A stretch of 64,000 nt of DNA, taken from contig NZ_CP008985.1 in assembly GCF_000754265.1 (NCBI RefSeq), forward strand, positions 310,001 through 374,000, written 5' to 3'. The translations under genes and the position numbers were made by a program. A model generated the notes under the pieces. That model saw only the letters and a program-made list of their open reading frames with translations, searched no databases and was not told the DNA's origin. Shown one piece after another: positions 32,002-43,459 of this stretch (position 1 is the stretch's first letter; each line of letters begins with the position of its first letter). Origin of the DNA: Candidatus Palibaumannia cicadellinicola (lineage in GTDB: Bacteria > Pseudomonadota > Gammaproteobacteria > Enterobacterales > Enterobacteriaceae).

Positions 32002-32690
32002 TCAAATTCTCTTTTGAGCATTTGCAACGCATTCAGCGCTTGCTTCGCAGCAGCTTGTTCTGCTTGACGGCGGCTAGAACCATTGCCTACAATCGGATAT
32101 GCGAGACCACTTACCTGGCAATGGATGATAAATTTAGGATCATGAGTCTCACCATGAATTTGCACAACTAGATAGAGAGGTAATGGCATATGGCGTCCCT
32201 GTAGATACTCCTGTAAGCGAGTTTTTGGATCTTTTTGTCTTTCTCCCGGACTTATTTCATTTAAGCGACTGCGATACCAGTTAAGGATTAATTTCTCTAC
32301 AGTAAGGATATCGCTATCTAGAAAGATACTACCAATCAATGCTTCCACTGTATCGGCAAGAATAGATTCACGGCGTAATCCACCGCTCTTGAGCTCTCCA
32401 ATGCCTAGACGTAAATACGCACTTAACTCTAACTCCCTAGCTATTTCTGCTAAAGTATTACCACGTACCAACGTAGCTCGCATACGGCTCATATCTCCTT
32501 CGTCAATACGCTGGAAACGTTGATATAACGCATGGGCTATCACATAACTCAGTATAGAGTCGCCTAAAAATTCCAGCCGTTCATTATGTTTATTGCTGGC
32601 ACTACGATGTGTAAGTGCCTGTAATAACAGCTCGTGCTGTTTAAAAAGATAGCCAATTTTATTCTGGAGACGATTTAATCGAGGGTTCAT
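31998..32690 (-). CDS. rnc: Ribonuclease III
   Basis: Double-strand-specific endonuclease that processes rRNA precursors. It has 230 residues (E. coli 226). The catalytic signature is ERLEFLGDS with the distal DTVEALIG; the C-terminal dsRNA-binding domain ends in [15 protein letters not shown]. In E. coli RNase III autoregulates by cutting its leader. The upstream gap to lepB is 147 bases and AT-rich. Confidence 0.97.
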   Translation of the reverse strand: MNPRLNRLQNKIGYLFKQHELLLQALTHRSASNKHNERLEFLGDSILSYVIAHALYQRFQRIDEGDMSRMRATLVRGNTLAEIARELELSAYLRLGIGELKSGGLRRESILADTVEALIGSIFLDSDILTVEKLILNWYRSRLNEISPGERQKDPKTRLQEYLQGRHMPLPLYLVVQIHGETHDPKFIIHCQVSGLAYPIVGNGSSRRQAEQAAAKQALNALQMLKREFE

Positions 32691-32820
32691 GTATGACCAA
32701 ACAATCTACTATGTGCAAAACAACACAACTATTACATACTCAATAAACATAGATAAAGTTTTTCCTTACTTAACTTATCTCTAATAGATTATATCTAAAG
32801 ATCACCAAATCAAAATTCCA

Positions 32821-32854
32821 TTAATGAATACTACCAATTAATGAATACTACCAA
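32821..32854. repeat. 17-bp tandem duplication at the lepB 3' end
   Basis: TTAATGAATACTACCAA occurs twice head to tail (32821-32837 and 32838-32854). The second copy contains the last lepB codons and stop, so the end of the gene, including the stop codon, has been duplicated into the spacer. Confidence 0.95.
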
Positions 32855-33782
32855 TATGGCTTAAGCGGACACCAGTTGGCCACTTACCTTCTAGTTTGTC
32901 GAAACTCATCCAAATTACTATGGCTTTACCCACGATATTTTTTTCTGGCACGAAACCCCAGTAACGGCTATCGGCGCTATTATCGCGGTTATCACCCATC
33001 ATAAAATATTCACCTTGCGGTACAATCCATTCTGTTAGCGCATAACCAGGTTGCTGATAGTAAAGACTGAGTAGATCTAGTTGGTTGGGTGTAATTAGGA
33101 TATCATGTACCACTCCGTCTAATGATTCTTGATACTGTGATAAACGCGTACCACTGTATAAGATTTGATTAGTTTGTAGAAATTGCTCGCTTTTGCTGGT
33201 GTACTCATTGCTATTAGAATTTAAGTTATGAAGAATATCGCTCGATATTATGTTGCTATAAGTAATAGATAATGTACTAGTTCTAGTATGATCATGATTA
33301 GCCCAGCCTGGTTGTATTGTGATACGCTTGACGATAGGATCATAGCAGACTCTGTCACCTGGTAGACCGATAACACGCTTGATATAATCTAGGCTTGGAT
33401 CTGGTGGATATTTAAATACGACGACATCTCCGCGTTTAGGATGTCCCATTTTAATCATAGTACTCTGGGTAATCGGATTTTTAATACCATAAGCAAATTT
33501 ATTAACTAAAATAAAATCACCTACCCACAAGGTAGGCATCATTGAACCTGATGGAATTTGGAATGGCTCAAAAACAAAAGAGCGTATTACAAATACTAGC
33601 AATAATACCGGAAAAAGTGATGCGCCTATATTAATCCAACCATCCTGATATTTTTTACACTTAACTCCTATACCATTACTATTTTTGCGATACTCCAGCA
33701 CTCGTTTTAAATGTTTAATAAACCAGGTAATCCCAGTGATAAGCGTTGCGATTGCTAGAATAAGGGCAAAAATATAAGCCAT
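32838..33782 (-). CDS. lepB: Signal peptidase I
   Basis: Membrane serine protease that removes signal peptides such as that of DsbA. It has 314 residues (E. coli 324). Two N-terminal membrane segments are followed by the periplasmic domain. The catalytic Ser80 is in PSGSMMPT and Lys135 in DYIKRVIGLPGD, the same 55-residue spacing as in E. coli. GDNRDNSADSR (box E) is intact. It lies 18 bases downstream of lepA. Confidence 0.97.
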   Translation of the reverse strand: MAYIFALILAIATLITGITWFIKHLKRVLEYRKNSNGIGVKCKKYQDGWINIGASLFPVLLLVFVIRSFVFEPFQIPSGSMMPTLWVGDFILVNKFAYGIKNPITQSTMIKMGHPKRGDVVVFKYPPDPSLDYIKRVIGLPGDRVCYDPIVKRITIQPGWANHDHTRTSTLSITYSNIISSDILHNLNSNSNEYTSKSEQFLQTNQILYSGTRLSQYQESLDGVVHDILITPNQLDLLSLYYQQPGYALTEWIVPQGEYFMMGDNRDNSADSRYWGFVPEKNIVGKAIVIWMSFDKLEGKWPTGVRLSHIGSIH

Positions 33783-33800
33783 GCCAACTCCTAAAATTAT

Positions 33801-35600
33801 TTATGATCTTTCTTTACTAACGTGTAAAATAGCTAGAAAAGCTTCTTGCGGAAGCTCCACATTCCCTACCTGCTTCATACGTTTTTTCCCTTTTTTCTGC
33901 TTTTGTAGCAGTTTTTTTTTGCGGCTTACATCGCCACCATAACATTTAGCGAGAACATTTTTACGTAATTGTTTCACAGTAGAACGGGCAATAATATTGT
34001 GCCCAATAGTAGCCTGGATAGCTATATCAAACTGTTGACGTGGGATTATTTCCTGTAGCTTATTAACTAACTCACGCCCACGGTATGGAGCATTTACTCT
34101 ATGAGTCATTAGTGTTAGCGCATCGATGCACTCACCGTTAATTAGCACATCCACGCATACCATATCTGATGCTTGGAAACGCTTAAATTCATAATCTAGC
34201 GATGCATAACCACGTGAGGTACATTTTAAACTGTCGAAAAAGTCTAGTACTACCTCAGCCATAGGGATTTCATAGGTCAATGTAACCTGATGTCCGTGAT
34301 AAACAATATTTTTTTGCACGCCACGCTTATCGATGCATAAGTTAATTACTTTACCTAGATATTTCTGTGGTAGCAGAATATTACATTCAACAATTGGTTC
34401 TCGTAGCTCTTCTATACGATTTAGTGGCGGCAATTTTGCCGGGCTATCTACATAGTAGGTACTTTTATCAGTAGTAATTACTTCATAAATAACTGTAGGT
34501 GCAGTAGTAATTAGATCGATATCATACTCACGTTCTAGCCGTTCTTGAATAATTTCCATATGTAATAAACCAAGAAAACCACACCTAAAACCAAAACCAA
34601 GCGCGGTAGATCTTTCAAGCTCATAGAATAATGAAGCATCGTTTAAACTGAGTTTTCCTAAGGCATCATGAAGGGATTTATAGTCATCGGAGCTAGCTGG
34701 AAAAAAACCAGCATAGACCTGAGGTTTCACTTTCTTAAAACCAGGTAGCGCTTTGTTTGCTTGTTTATGCGTTAAAGTAAAAGTATCTCCAACCGGTGCG
34801 CCGAAAATATCTTTTATAGCACAGGCTAGCCAGCCTACTTCACCACATTTGAGTACTTCGCGATCGACACGCTTCGGTGTAAAAAATCCTAAACGATCAG
34901 CATTGTAGCTCTGGCCGGTGCTCATCACTGTCACTTTATCGCCTTGGCGTAGAATGCCATTTTTGATACGTACTAAAGAAACTAAGCCCAGATAGTTATC
35001 AAACCAAGAGTCGATAATCAGCGCCTGAAGTGGTGCATTATGATCGCCTTTTGGCGGTGGTATATCCCGCACTAGACGTTCGAGAACATTTGATACTCCG
35101 AACCCAGTTTTAGCAGAGCAGCGTACCGCATCGGTAGCGTCAATGCCAATTATATCTTCAATTTCTTGCAAGACCCGATCTGGATCTGCGACGAGTAAAT
35201 CAATTTTGTTTAGTACTGGCACTACTTTTAAATCCATTTCTATAGCGGTATAGCAATTCGCAAGAGTCTGTGCTTCAACTCCCTGACTAGCATCCACTAC
35301 CAATAGCGCACCTTCGCAAGCTGCTAGTGAACGGGAAACTTCGTAGGAAAAATCTACATGGCCGGGGGTATCAATAAAATTTACTTGATATACTTGGCCA
35401 TCTAGTGCATTGTAATTAAGTCTCACACTTTGTGCTTTGATAGTAATACCTCGTTCACGTTCAATATCCATAGAGTCAAGCACTTGAGTTACCATTTCAC
35501 GTTCACTCAAGGCGCCACAGAACTGAATCAGGCGGTCAGAGAGTGTTGACTTACCGTGGTCAATATGGGCTATAATAGAAACATTACGTATGTTATTCAT
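33801..35600 (-). CDS. lepA: Elongation factor 4 (LepA)
   Basis: Ribosomal GTPase that back-translocates stalled ribosomes or aids 30S assembly. It has 599 residues, the E. coli length. G1 is [10 protein letters not shown]3 DTPGH and G4 NKID; the LepA-specific C-terminal domain is complete ([22 protein letters not shown]). It is first of the lepA-lepB-rnc-era-pdxJ-acpS series. Confidence 0.98.
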   Translation of the reverse strand: MNNIRNVSIIAHIDHGKSTLSDRLIQFCGALSEREMVTQVLDSMDIERERGITIKAQSVRLNYNALDGQVYQVNFIDTPGHVDFSYEVSRSLAACEGALLVVDASQGVEAQTLANCYTAIEMDLKVVPVLNKIDLLVADPDRVLQEIEDIIGIDATDAVRCSAKTGFGVSNVLERLVRDIPPPKGDHNAPLQALIIDSWFDNYLGLVSLVRIKNGILRQGDKVTVMSTGQSYNADRLGFFTPKRVDREVLKCGEVGWLACAIKDIFGAPVGDTFTLTHKQANKALPGFKKVKPQVYAGFFPASSDDYKSLHDALGKLSLNDASLFYELERSTALGFGFRCGFLGLLHMEIIQERLEREYDIDLITTAPTVIYEVITTDKSTYYVDSPAKLPPLNRIEELREPIVECNILLPQKYLGKVINLCIDKRGVQKNIVYHGHQVTLTYEIPMAEVVLDFFDSLKCTSRGYASLDYEFKRFQASDMVCVDVLINGECIDALTLMTHRVNAPYRGRELVNKLQEIIPRQQFDIAIQATIGHNIIARSTVKQLRKNVLAKCYGGDVSRKKKLLQKQKKGKKRMKQVGNVELPQEAFLAILHVSKERS

Positions 35601-35742
35601 GTATTATTTATTATAATTAGGGATTTCAAGACTAAAATAAAGCTTTTTTAAAAATTTTATTCTATATTTCTCTTATTCTCATTCTTTACTCATTAAAAAA
35701 AATGCAATAATGCAATATAAGTATTATCTATAGTATCATCAT

Positions 35743-35818
35743 GCCGATATAGCTCAGTTGGTAGAGCAGCGCATTCGTAATGCGAAGGTCATAGGTTTGA
35801 CTCCTATTATCGGCACCA
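35743..35818 (+). tRNA. thrW: tRNA-Thr (anticodon CGU)
   Basis: A 76-nt cloverleaf with encoded CCA: acceptor GCCGATA/TATCGGC, D arm GCTC AGTTGGTA GAGC, anticodon stem-loop GCGCA TTCGTAA TGCGA with anticodon CGT at positions 34-36, variable loop AGGTC, T arm ATAGG TTTGACT CCTAT. It is almost identical to E. coli thrW. Two differences are visible: position 49 is A, restoring a pair with T65, and position 56 is T rather than the near-universal C (coordinate 35798). It decodes ACG codons. Confidence 0.97.
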
Positions 35819-35895
35819 CTTGAGTTTAAATATGCACGGAACGAACAGCTTATAATTTGATAATGAAATAAATGTAATCTAGTAGGCTATATAAT

Positions 35896-38751
35896 TTATA
35901 GTTCTGCTATAAGCACTTTCTGTTCCATCAATTTTATTTTTGACTTCTGATATATTTCAAGCTTCTTATATTCTTTTGCTACGACAGTTTCTGGTGCATG
36001 GCCCAAAAAGTCTTTGTTCATTAGTTTACTTTGAATACGATCGATTTCACTTTCGATACGCACAATTTCTTTTGCGAGCCTATCTAGTTCATCAACCTTA
36101 TTGATAAGGCCCACAAGCGGTATTAGTAATTCAGCACCTGGAACAAGCTTAGTGACAGAAATAGGACCTCTATCTTCTATTGGTAGTAGAGTGATGGTAT
36201 CTAACTGCGCTAGTGTACGGATTATTATAAAATTATCATTTACCAAACGTTGTGCTTCAGTAGATGTATTGCGTAATAGTAACGCTAGGGGTTTGTTGAG
36301 TGCAATCTTCATTTCAGAACGGATAGTACGTACTGCGATAATAACTTGCTGAGTCCACTCTAAGTCAATTAAGGCTTGAGCATCGATTAAAGCTGCATCA
36401 TAGATAGGAAACTGTTGCAGCATTATTGTGTCGCCGTGCCTACGAGTAATAACCTTAATTCGTTGCCAGATGGTTTCGGTAATAAAGGGAATAACTGGAT
36501 GAGCTAAACGCAGTAACGCTTCTAGCACGCTAACTAAGGTATAGCGTGTACCACGTAGTTCTGCTATTTTACCTCTACTCATGATAGGTTTTGTTAGTTC
36601 TAGATACCAGTCGCAGAATTGGTACCAGGTAAAATCATATAGTCTCTCAACCGCTAGATCGAAACGGTAATTATCTAGCGCTTCACGGAATCGCTTCACT
36701 GTCTGGTGAAATTTAGCTAAAATCCAGCGGTCTGCTAGTGAGAACACTTTATCGCTGCTATTAAAACCACAATCTTGGTCCTCAGTATTCATCAATACAA
36801 AACGACTAGCGTTCCACAGCTTATTACAGAAGTTACGGTAACCTTCTAAACATTTCATATTCCAGTTAATATCGCGTCCAGTAGAAGCCTGCGCTGCTAG
36901 GGTAAAGCGTAATGCATCGGTGCCGTATGGTTTGATCCCATTAGGAAATTGTTTGATAGTAATATAGCTTATGTTTTTTACTAGCTGTGGCTGCAACAGA
37001 TTTCCGGAACGTTTAGCTAATAATTTCTCTAGCGAGATGCCATCCACTATATCTAATGGATCGATAACGTTACCCTTGGTTTTTGACATCTTTTGTCCTT
37101 CTTCATCACGTATAAGACCAGTAATGTAGACGGTTTTAAAAGGAACTTGTGGCTTACCTGTGATATCTTTATTGAAGTGCATTGTTAACATTATCATACG
37201 TGCTATCCAAAAGAAGATAATATCAAAACCACTCACTACCACGCTAGTTGGATGGAAAGTACGCAGTGCTTCAGTATTATTAGGCCAGCCTAGGGTCGAG
37301 AAAGTCCAAATACCAGATGAGAACCAGGTATCTAATACATCGTCGTCCTGGCATAGGGTCACTCTATCCCCCAGTTGGTGTTTCTGACGTACTTCCGCTT
37401 CATTGCGGCCGACGTACACCTTACCTTGATCGTCGTACCAAGCCGGAATACGGTGGCCCCACCATAGCTGACGTGAAATACACCAGTCTTGGATATTACG
37501 CATCCAGCTAACATACATATTTTTATATTGCTTCGATACAAATTTAAGCTCACCCATTTCTACCGCTTCCATTGCTACTTTGGCAAGTGGTGTAGTACGT
37601 ACATACCATTGATTAGTTAACATTGGTTCTATTACGACGCCACTGCGATCGCTATAAGGTAAAATTAGCTTGTGAGATTGTATTAAAGCTAGCAGACCAA
37701 GACGGTCAAATTCTGCTACTATAGCTTTACGTGCCGCAAAGCGTTCAAGACCGCGGAATACTTGTGGAATAGTGCTGGAGTATACGTTGCTAACTTTGCC
37801 ATAGGTATCAAAAATTTCTGCTTCTTGGCGTATTTTACCTTCAAAAGTGAGAATATTAATAACAGGTAATTTGTGACGTTTACCGATTTCATAGTCATGA
37901 AAGTCATGTGCTGGAGTAACCTTCATACAACCGGTGCCCTTAGTTATATCAACATTTTCGTCAGCTATGATCTTGATGCGACGGTTAACCAAAGGTAGCA
38001 AGACAAATTTATTAATGATATTTTTATAGCGGAGATCATAAGGGTTGACTGCTATTCCAGTATCGCCGAGTACCGTTTCTGGACGTGTTGTGGCAACAAC
38101 TAAATAGTTCAAGCCTTCTATAGTCTTAATGCCATCTGCGAGTGGATAGCGTAGATGCCACATCGAGCTTCTGGATTCGCGATTTTCTACTTCAAGATCT
38201 GATATAGCTGTATGCAATTTGGGGTCCCAGTTTACTAGACGTTTTCCACGATAGATTAAATTTTCTTGATACAGGCGGACAAATACTTCTTTTACAGCAT
38301 TGGATAATCCTGCGTCCATAGTAAAGCGTTCTCGTCCCCAATCCACCGAACATCCTAAACGACGCATCTGATTGGTAATCGTGTCGCCTGATTGCGCTTT
38401 CCATTCCCAAATTTTATCGATAAAAGCTTTGCGCCCATAATCTTGGCGAGTTTTACCCTCTTCCGCAAATATTTGACGCTCTACCATAATTTGTGTGGCA
38501 ATGCCTGCATGATCGGTTCCTACTTGCCAAAGAGTATTTTTACCTTGCATTCGCTGATAGCGGATGAGGATATCCATAAGAGTCTGCTGGAAAGCGTGTC
38601 CCATATGTAGGCTACCGGTAATATTAGGGGGAGGGATCATGATGCAGTAGCTCGGTTTGCCTGGATCACCATTAGGTTTGAAATAACCTTGTTTTTCCCA
38701 GTGCTCGTACAACGGTTGCTCGATTGTTGTCGGATTGTATGTTTTGTCCAT
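35896..38751 (-). CDS. valS: Valyl-tRNA synthetase
   Basis: Class I synthetase, 951 residues from the ATG at 38751 (MDKTYNP), equal to E. coli; the longer frame begins with TTG. HIGH appears as HMGH in GSLHMGHAF and KMSKS as KMSKTKGN. The CP1 editing domain with [11 protein letters not shown] and the C-terminal coiled-coil arm are present. Genes on either side are tRNA-Thr and holC; the valS-holC-pepA order is ancestral. Many antisense open frames inside are shadows of this gene. Confidence 0.98.
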   Translation of the reverse strand: MDKTYNPTTIEQPLYEHWEKQGYFKPNGDPGKPSYCIMIPPPNITGSLHMGHAFQQTLMDILIRYQRMQGKNTLWQVGTDHAGIATQIMVERQIFAEEGKTRQDYGRKAFIDKIWEWKAQSGDTITNQMRRLGCSVDWGRERFTMDAGLSNAVKEVFVRLYQENLIYRGKRLVNWDPKLHTAISDLEVENRESRSSMWHLRYPLADGIKTIEGLNYLVVATTRPETVLGDTGIAVNPYDLRYKNIINKFVLLPLVNRRIKIIADENVDITKGTGCMKVTPAHDFHDYEIGKRHKLPVINILTFEGKIRQEAEIFDTYGKVSNVYSSTIPQVFRGLERFAARKAIVAEFDRLGLLALIQSHKLILPYSDRSGVVIEPMLTNQWYVRTTPLAKVAMEAVEMGELKFVSKQYKNMYVSWMRNIQDWCISRQLWWGHRIPAWYDDQGKVYVGRNEAEVRQKHQLGDRVTLCQDDDVLDTWFSSGIWTFSTLGWPNNTEALRTFHPTSVVVSGFDIIFFWIARMIMLTMHFNKDITGKPQVPFKTVYITGLIRDEEGQKMSKTKGNVIDPLDIVDGISLEKLLAKRSGNLLQPQLVKNISYITIKQFPNGIKPYGTDALRFTLAAQASTGRDINWNMKCLEGYRNFCNKLWNASRFVLMNTEDQDCGFNSSDKVFSLADRWILAKFHQTVKRFREALDNYRFDLAVERLYDFTWYQFCDWYLELTKPIMSRGKIAELRGTRYTLVSVLEALLRLAHPVIPFITETIWQRIKVITRRHGDTIMLQQFPIYDAALIDAQALIDLEWTQQVIIAVRTIRSEMKIALNKPLALLLRNTSTEAQRLVNDNFIIIRTLAQLDTITLLPIEDRGPISVTKLVPGAELLIPLVGLINKVDELDRLAKEIVRIESEIDRIQSKLMNKDFLGHAPETVVAKEYKKLEIYQKSKIKLMEQKVLIAEL

Positions 38752-38772
38752 AGTAGTCAATGCACTAATATA

Positions 38773-39219
38773 CTAAGATAGCGGTTTAGCGGTAATTAAT
38801 TGGAAGCCAACACTACGATAAGCTTTATACCGTTTACGTGCCAACTGTTTGAGATATTCTTCATCAGGTACGAAGTCAATTACTTCATGGAAAGACAAAG
38901 CAAAATCAATATACGCAGGTAGTAGGTTTACCATCAAATCACGTGGTACATGACGATGTTGATGCGGCCAATATATTTCTACCGGAGCGCCATCTTGCGG
39001 TCCTTCACCTACTAGATTATGCGGAATAAAAGCTGCTGGAGTTTGTGTCCATAGTGCATTATCTAGTTTTATTGCCTGTTTATAGTTTTCACAAGCTATA
39101 AGTACCCGTTTTCCTGCACGCCAATGGAGAACAGCTAGATTACAAGCGAGTTGTTCCATGGTGATTAATCCGTTTATTATGACATGCTGGTCGAGGAGAT
39201 AGAAGGTTACTTGTTTCAT
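38773..39219 (-). CDS. holC: DNA polymerase III chi subunit
   Basis: Clamp-loader accessory subunit that links psi to single-strand binding protein. It has 148 residues (E. coli 147). Conserved stretches are FYLLD near the start, AGKRVLIACE and the C-terminal LKQLARKRYKAYRSVGF. It lies 12 bases after pepA and 21 before valS, so the three are one transcript. Confidence 0.95.
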   Translation of the reverse strand: MKQVTFYLLDQHVIINGLITMEQLACNLAVLHWRAGKRVLIACENYKQAIKLDNALWTQTPAAFIPHNLVGEGPQDGAPVEIYWPHQHRHVPRDLMVNLLPAYIDFALSFHEVIDFVPDEEYLKQLARKRYKAYRSVGFQLITAKPLS

Positions 39220-39231
39220 GTAATGAGTCTG

Positions 39232-40755
39232 TCATTTATCTATTGACTCATCACAACTAAAAGCGGAACGATTGAGTAAGAACTGCGATAACATTGCCAC
39301 CGGACGCCCGGTAGCGCCCTTAGTTTTTCCAGAATTCCAGGCGGTACCTGCAATATCCAAATGTGCCCAATGATATTTCTGTGCGAAGCGAGACAAAAAA
39401 CAACCAGCGGTAATAGCTCCGCCAGGACGCCCACCAAGATTAGTCATATCGGCAAAGTGAGACTCAAGTTGTTCCTGAAACTCATCTACCAGCGGTAAAG
39501 GCCAGACACGATCTCCAGCCTGCTCAGCAGCGCTACGGAGTTCATTAGATAGTTGATTTTGGTTAGACATGAGCCCGGTTAGATGATGTCCCAATGCAAT
39601 AATGCAAGCGCCTGTTAAAGTAGCGATATCAATTACAATTTCTGGATTAAAACGTTCCACGTAAGTAAGAGTATCGCATAGTACCAGACGACCCTCAGCA
39701 TCAGTATTTAATACTTCCACAGTCTGTCCGGAAAGAGTAGTGAGTATATCTCCCGGCCGTAACGAATGACCATCAACCATATTCTCACAGCCTGCCAGGA
39801 CTCCAATAATATTCAGAGGTAAGTTTAATGCTAGTGCCACGCACATAACGCCATAGACAGTGGCAGCACCACACATATCATATTTCATCTCATTCATATT
39901 GTCGGAGGGTTTAATAGAAATACCACCGGAATCAAAAGTAAGCCCCTTACCAACTAGTACTATCGGACGGGCTTCTCGATCTGGATTACCATGATATTCG
40001 ATAACTGACATTAGTGATTCGTTGGTAGAACCTTGGCCTACAGCTAAATAAGCGTTCATTCCCAACTCTTTCATCTCTTTTTCGCCAAATACCATGATTG
40101 TTGTATTATTGCTGTAGCTATTCGCTAATAAGCGAGCATGAGATGCTAGATAGGCTGAGTTGCAGATGTTAGGTGGCATATTTGATAGATCTTTAGCAGC
40201 TTTGATGCCAGTAGCAATAGCTAGACCATGTTGTATAGCGCGTTCACCGCTAATTAACTCACTACGTGTCGATAGGTTAAATACTATTTTACGTAGTGGT
40301 CGCCGTAGCTCTTTTTTATTACTTTTGAATTGATTGAAAGTATAGAGTGAATCTTGAGCTGTTTCCACAGCCTGGCGTACTTTCCAATACGTATTTCTAC
40401 CCTTGACATGTAGTTCCGTCAAGAAACAGATTGCTTCCATTGAACCGGTATTGTTTAAACTATTAATAGTTTCATGAATTATCTGTTTATACTTGCGTTC
40501 ATCTAGCTCGCGTTCCTTGCCACAGCCGATAAGTAAAATTCGTTCAGACAATACATTAGGAACATGATGTAAAAACAAAGTCTGCCCTACTTTACCTTCT
40601 AATTCACCACGGCGGAGTAGAGCGCTGATATAGCCTTTACTAATTTTATCAAGCTGTTTAGCGATAGAGGAGAAACGGCGTGGTTCAAAAATTCCTACAA
40701 CAATACAGGCACTGCGTTGCTTTTCCGGGCTACCGCTTTTGACACTAAAATGCAT
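39232..40755 (-). CDS. pepA: Cytosol aminopeptidase (leucyl aminopeptidase)
   Basis: M17 hexameric zinc/manganese aminopeptidase; in E. coli it also binds DNA and takes part in carAB repression and Xer recombination. The start at 40755 ([12 protein letters not shown]) is preceded by AGGAGA 4 bases upstream, giving 507 residues (E. coli 503). The metal-binding motifs [14 protein letters not shown] and NTDAEGRL are intact. Confidence 0.97.
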   Translation of the reverse strand: MHFSVKSGSPEKQRSACIVVGIFEPRRFSSIAKQLDKISKGYISALLRRGELEGKVGQTLFLHHVPNVLSERILLIGCGKERELDERKYKQIIHETINSLNNTGSMEAICFLTELHVKGRNTYWKVRQAVETAQDSLYTFNQFKSNKKELRRPLRKIVFNLSTRSELISGERAIQHGLAIATGIKAAKDLSNMPPNICNSAYLASHARLLANSYSNNTTIMVFGEKEMKELGMNAYLAVGQGSTNESLMSVIEYHGNPDREARPIVLVGKGLTFDSGGISIKPSDNMNEMKYDMCGAATVYGVMCVALALNLPLNIIGVLAGCENMVDGHSLRPGDILTTLSGQTVEVLNTDAEGRLVLCDTLTYVERFNPEIVIDIATLTGACIIALGHHLTGLMSNQNQLSNELRSAAEQAGDRVWPLPLVDEFQEQLESHFADMTNLGGRPGGAITAGCFLSRFAQKYHWAHLDIAGTAWNSGKTKGATGRPVAMLSQFLLNRSAFSCDESIDK

Positions 40756-41021
40756 GTCTTCTCCTGAATGTGAATTCAAATCATATGTGTCCTGGAGAAA
40801 TAGATTGTTTCTATACTATATATATTAATATAAAAAAAAACGACTATTTTTTTAATTATATCTGTACTTTTTCAGTATAGCACAATTTTACTATTAATGT
40901 TGTGATACTTAATTAATATTAAGTTATTAACAATTAGTAATAAACACTAATGACGGATAATAAATACATTTATCTCATTTCCGGCAAAAAAACAAGGTCA
41001 GGTTATATAGGTAAAATCAAA

Positions 41022-42012
41022 GTGATTATAACGAGATATCTGATTTAGGAGATATTAAAAAGCCAGCTTGCTATTTTTTATATTTGTTTGTCAAAAACTG
41101 ATGCGAATTTTAAGCGTAGTAGTAGAAGGTCACATTTCGATACATCTAGTTTTATCTTTTTTAGGTTGAGGTGTGGCAGAAATAGCACAATTCATTATCC
41201 TACTAAGTTTTGTGATAGATTTATTAATAATCCTAAGTCATTTACACGCTAAAAGCGAGATTATCGCGATGCACGCCTGCGATATTGGTAAACATTTAAT
41301 TATCCAGGCAGCATTTATGCTGAGCATGTTCACTGCATTGTTCCGAGCTATCAATGTCATATGGCTATCTCCATAGTTTTTGTGTTATGAGTATAAGATA
41401 ATATCTGATCTCAAAGCGAATCCTAGTCTTGCAGCAATGATGGAGGAACAATTATGCTAGGAGGTAAATAGTAATTTCGTGCTTTTCCTTTCGTTGGTAA
41501 AATTGAGGGGCCAATCTTGAAAAATGTTTTTTTAGCACAAGTCAAGCAGCACGAAAAAATTTATCCATCGTTAGTTATAGCAGAGCGTGGTCAAATTAAA
41601 GAGAGTGAGGACGACTCGCAACTTATAATGTTAGACAATGATACTTGTTATGATGGTATACCATTACTAAATAATTTTAGTGTCACAAATGTTACTAATT
41701 TTTAAGCTCATATCGCTGATCGTACGGGAAAATGTCTCCATAACATGCTGAGTTTCATTGACGTTTCATGTTGGTTTTATCCGTGCTGATAAGGGTGGTG
41801 TACTTAATATGTTATCGGTGATGCTAATATATTTGATATTCTCTGCGTTTGCAGAGCTTACTGCGTTCTAACGGTACACAAGGTAAATGAGATTCAATAC
41901 TATGGATGTGGATTACTAATATGATGTACTTAGCTATCGCACTAGTACTAAATTTGTGGGATAGCGTACTAGGGAGAAAATTTCGTAGGAGGTTAAACGA
42001 TTTTTCATACAT
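41022..42012 (+). pseudogene. lptF: Degraded LPS export permease LptF
   Basis: Remnant of the LptBFGC inner-membrane permease, divergent from pepA as in E. coli. From a GTG at 41022 the reading is VIITRYLI, a TAG at 41046, then EILKSQLAI. A frameshift leads to FFIFVCQKLMRILSVVVEG, a TGA, and a long open piece from 41173 (VAEIAQFIILL). Later pieces are DLKANPSLAAMMEEQL, LKNVFLAQVKQHEK with ERGQIKESEDDSQL (41517-41705), and a final MYLAIALVLNLWDSV near 41920. At least two stops and three frame changes make a functional product impossible, though colinearity with E. coli LptF is complete. Confidence 0.93.
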
Positions 42013-42031
42013 CAGGGGTAATAATTGATGT

Positions 42032-42505
42032 ATGCGTGAAGTATTAAACGATTATATTAATAATACTATTTTGAATGCTATTATAAATACACTCTTCATA
42101 TTAGTTTCTTTATCAGGGATGATAAAATATATTAACCAATTACGTAAAGTTAACCAAGGTAGCTATTCGGTGCTCAGCGCCGGAGAGTATGTACTGCTTA
42201 GTATTCCTAAAGATATCGTAATTTTCTTACCTAAAATCTCTTCAAAAGAGTGGGGAAGAGTATCACTCTTATCAATTAAATATGTGATGGCTCTATCTTT
42301 ATCTTTTATTTTCGGACCTTTGCGTAGCGTGCAGATAGGGGTGCGGGTTGTCACTGGTATTAGCTTTGGCTTTATGTTTTATGTTCTAGATAATGTATTT
42401 AGACTTTTAAGTCTATTCTATCATATATCGCCTATGCTTGGGGCATTACTACTTCGTATGCTTTTTTTAACCATTAGTATTGTTCTGCTCTTCAAACTAC
42501 GTTAA
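42032..42505 (+). pseudogene. lptG: LptG with large in-frame internal deletion
   Basis: An open frame of 157 codons against 360 in E. coli LptG. Residues 1-67 match the N-terminus (TLFILVSLSGMIKYINQL, LLSIPKDIVIFLP). The rest, from about residue 80, matches the C-terminal membrane part (MALSLSFIFGPLRSV, VRVVTGISFGFMFYVLD). About 200 residues are missing: the TM3-4 region and the whole periplasmic beta-jellyroll that carries LPS. The frame survived the deletion. With LptF destroyed next door, I call it a non-functional remnant, although a short membrane protein could still be made. Confidence 0.85.
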
Positions 42506-42619
42506 GAGCTGTTGTTTACCATGATAAAATCAATCAGTAACTGTTTAGTTTGGTAAAACTACTTGGAAAACATATTCGTTATATGTAGTCAATATCTAAC
42601 TTTTAAAGAGATCATAATA

Positions 42620-43444
42620 ATGGAAAAACAACAAGAAATTATAACAACACTGGGTGTCAAATCAAAAATAGAACCTGCTCAAGAAGTGCGAATAAGCGTT
42701 AATTTTATCAAAAATTATTTAACTAAACATTCTTTTCTACATACGCTGGTATTAGGCATTAGTGGCGGACAAGATTCTACTCTAACTGGTAAATTATGCC
42801 AACTTGCTATCAAAGAATTACGGTATGATACTGGAGAGGAAAGATATCAATTTATCGCTGTGCGGCTTCCCTATGGAGAACAGAAAGACGAGTCAGACTG
42901 TCATGATGTCATGACCTTCATCCAACCTGACCATATGATTAATATTAATATTCAAAGCTCCATTAAAGCTAGTGAAGCCACTTTGTACAATGCTGGTTTC
43001 ACTTTAAGTGACTTTTTCAAGGGTAATGAGAAAGCCCGTGAACGTATGAAAGTACAATATAGCATTGCTGGCATGACCGCTGGGTTGGTTGTTGGTACAA
43101 ATAATGCAGCAGAAGCAATGACTGGCTTCTTCACTAAATATGGTGATGGCGGTGCTGATATAAACCCTTTATTCCGGCTCAATAAACGCCAAGTCACAGC
43201 TTTGTTGCAGTACTTTGGGTGTCCAGAACATCTTTATCTTAAAGCGCCAACTGCTGATTTAGAAGAACAACGTCCAGCTTTACCAGATGAATTAGCGCTA
43301 GGGGTAACTTATACGCAAATAGATGATTATCTTGAAGGAAAAATTATTGATGTAAAAGCTGCACGAACAATTGAAGACTGGTATCAACGAACTAAACATA
43401 AACGTCATCTGCCGATCACAGTTTTCGATAATTTTTGGCAATAA
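42620..43444 (+). CDS. nadE: NH3-dependent NAD synthetase
   Basis: Last step of NAD synthesis: amidation of deamido-NAD with ammonia and ATP. The start at 42620 (MEKQQEIIT) gives 274 residues (E. coli 275); upstream in-frame codons have no homologue. The PP-loop is [14 protein letters not shown], followed by [20 protein letters not shown] and [14 protein letters not shown]. In E. coli nadE is elsewhere, so this is a rearranged neighbour. Confidence 0.97.
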   Translation: MEKQQEIITTLGVKSKIEPAQEVRISVNFIKNYLTKHSFLHTLVLGISGGQDSTLTGKLCQLAIKELRYDTGEERYQFIAVRLPYGEQKDESDCHDVMTFIQPDHMININIQSSIKASEATLYNAGFTLSDFFKGNEKARERMKVQYSIAGMTAGLVVGTNNAAEAMTGFFTKYGDGGADINPLFRLNKRQVTALLQYFGCPEHLYLKAPTADLEEQRPALPDELALGVTYTQIDDYLEGKIIDVKAARTIEDWYQRTKHKRHLPITVFDNFWQ

Positions 43445-43459
43445 TTTATTGTACAGATA

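Noticed and set aside
36101-38610. Cluster of antisense ORFs inside valS
   Set aside because: All overlap the well-conserved valS coding sequence; composition explains them.
41173-41705. Two short plus-strand ORFs that look like small membrane or hypothetical proteins
   Set aside because: Both align in order with LptF segments and are pieces of one pseudogene.
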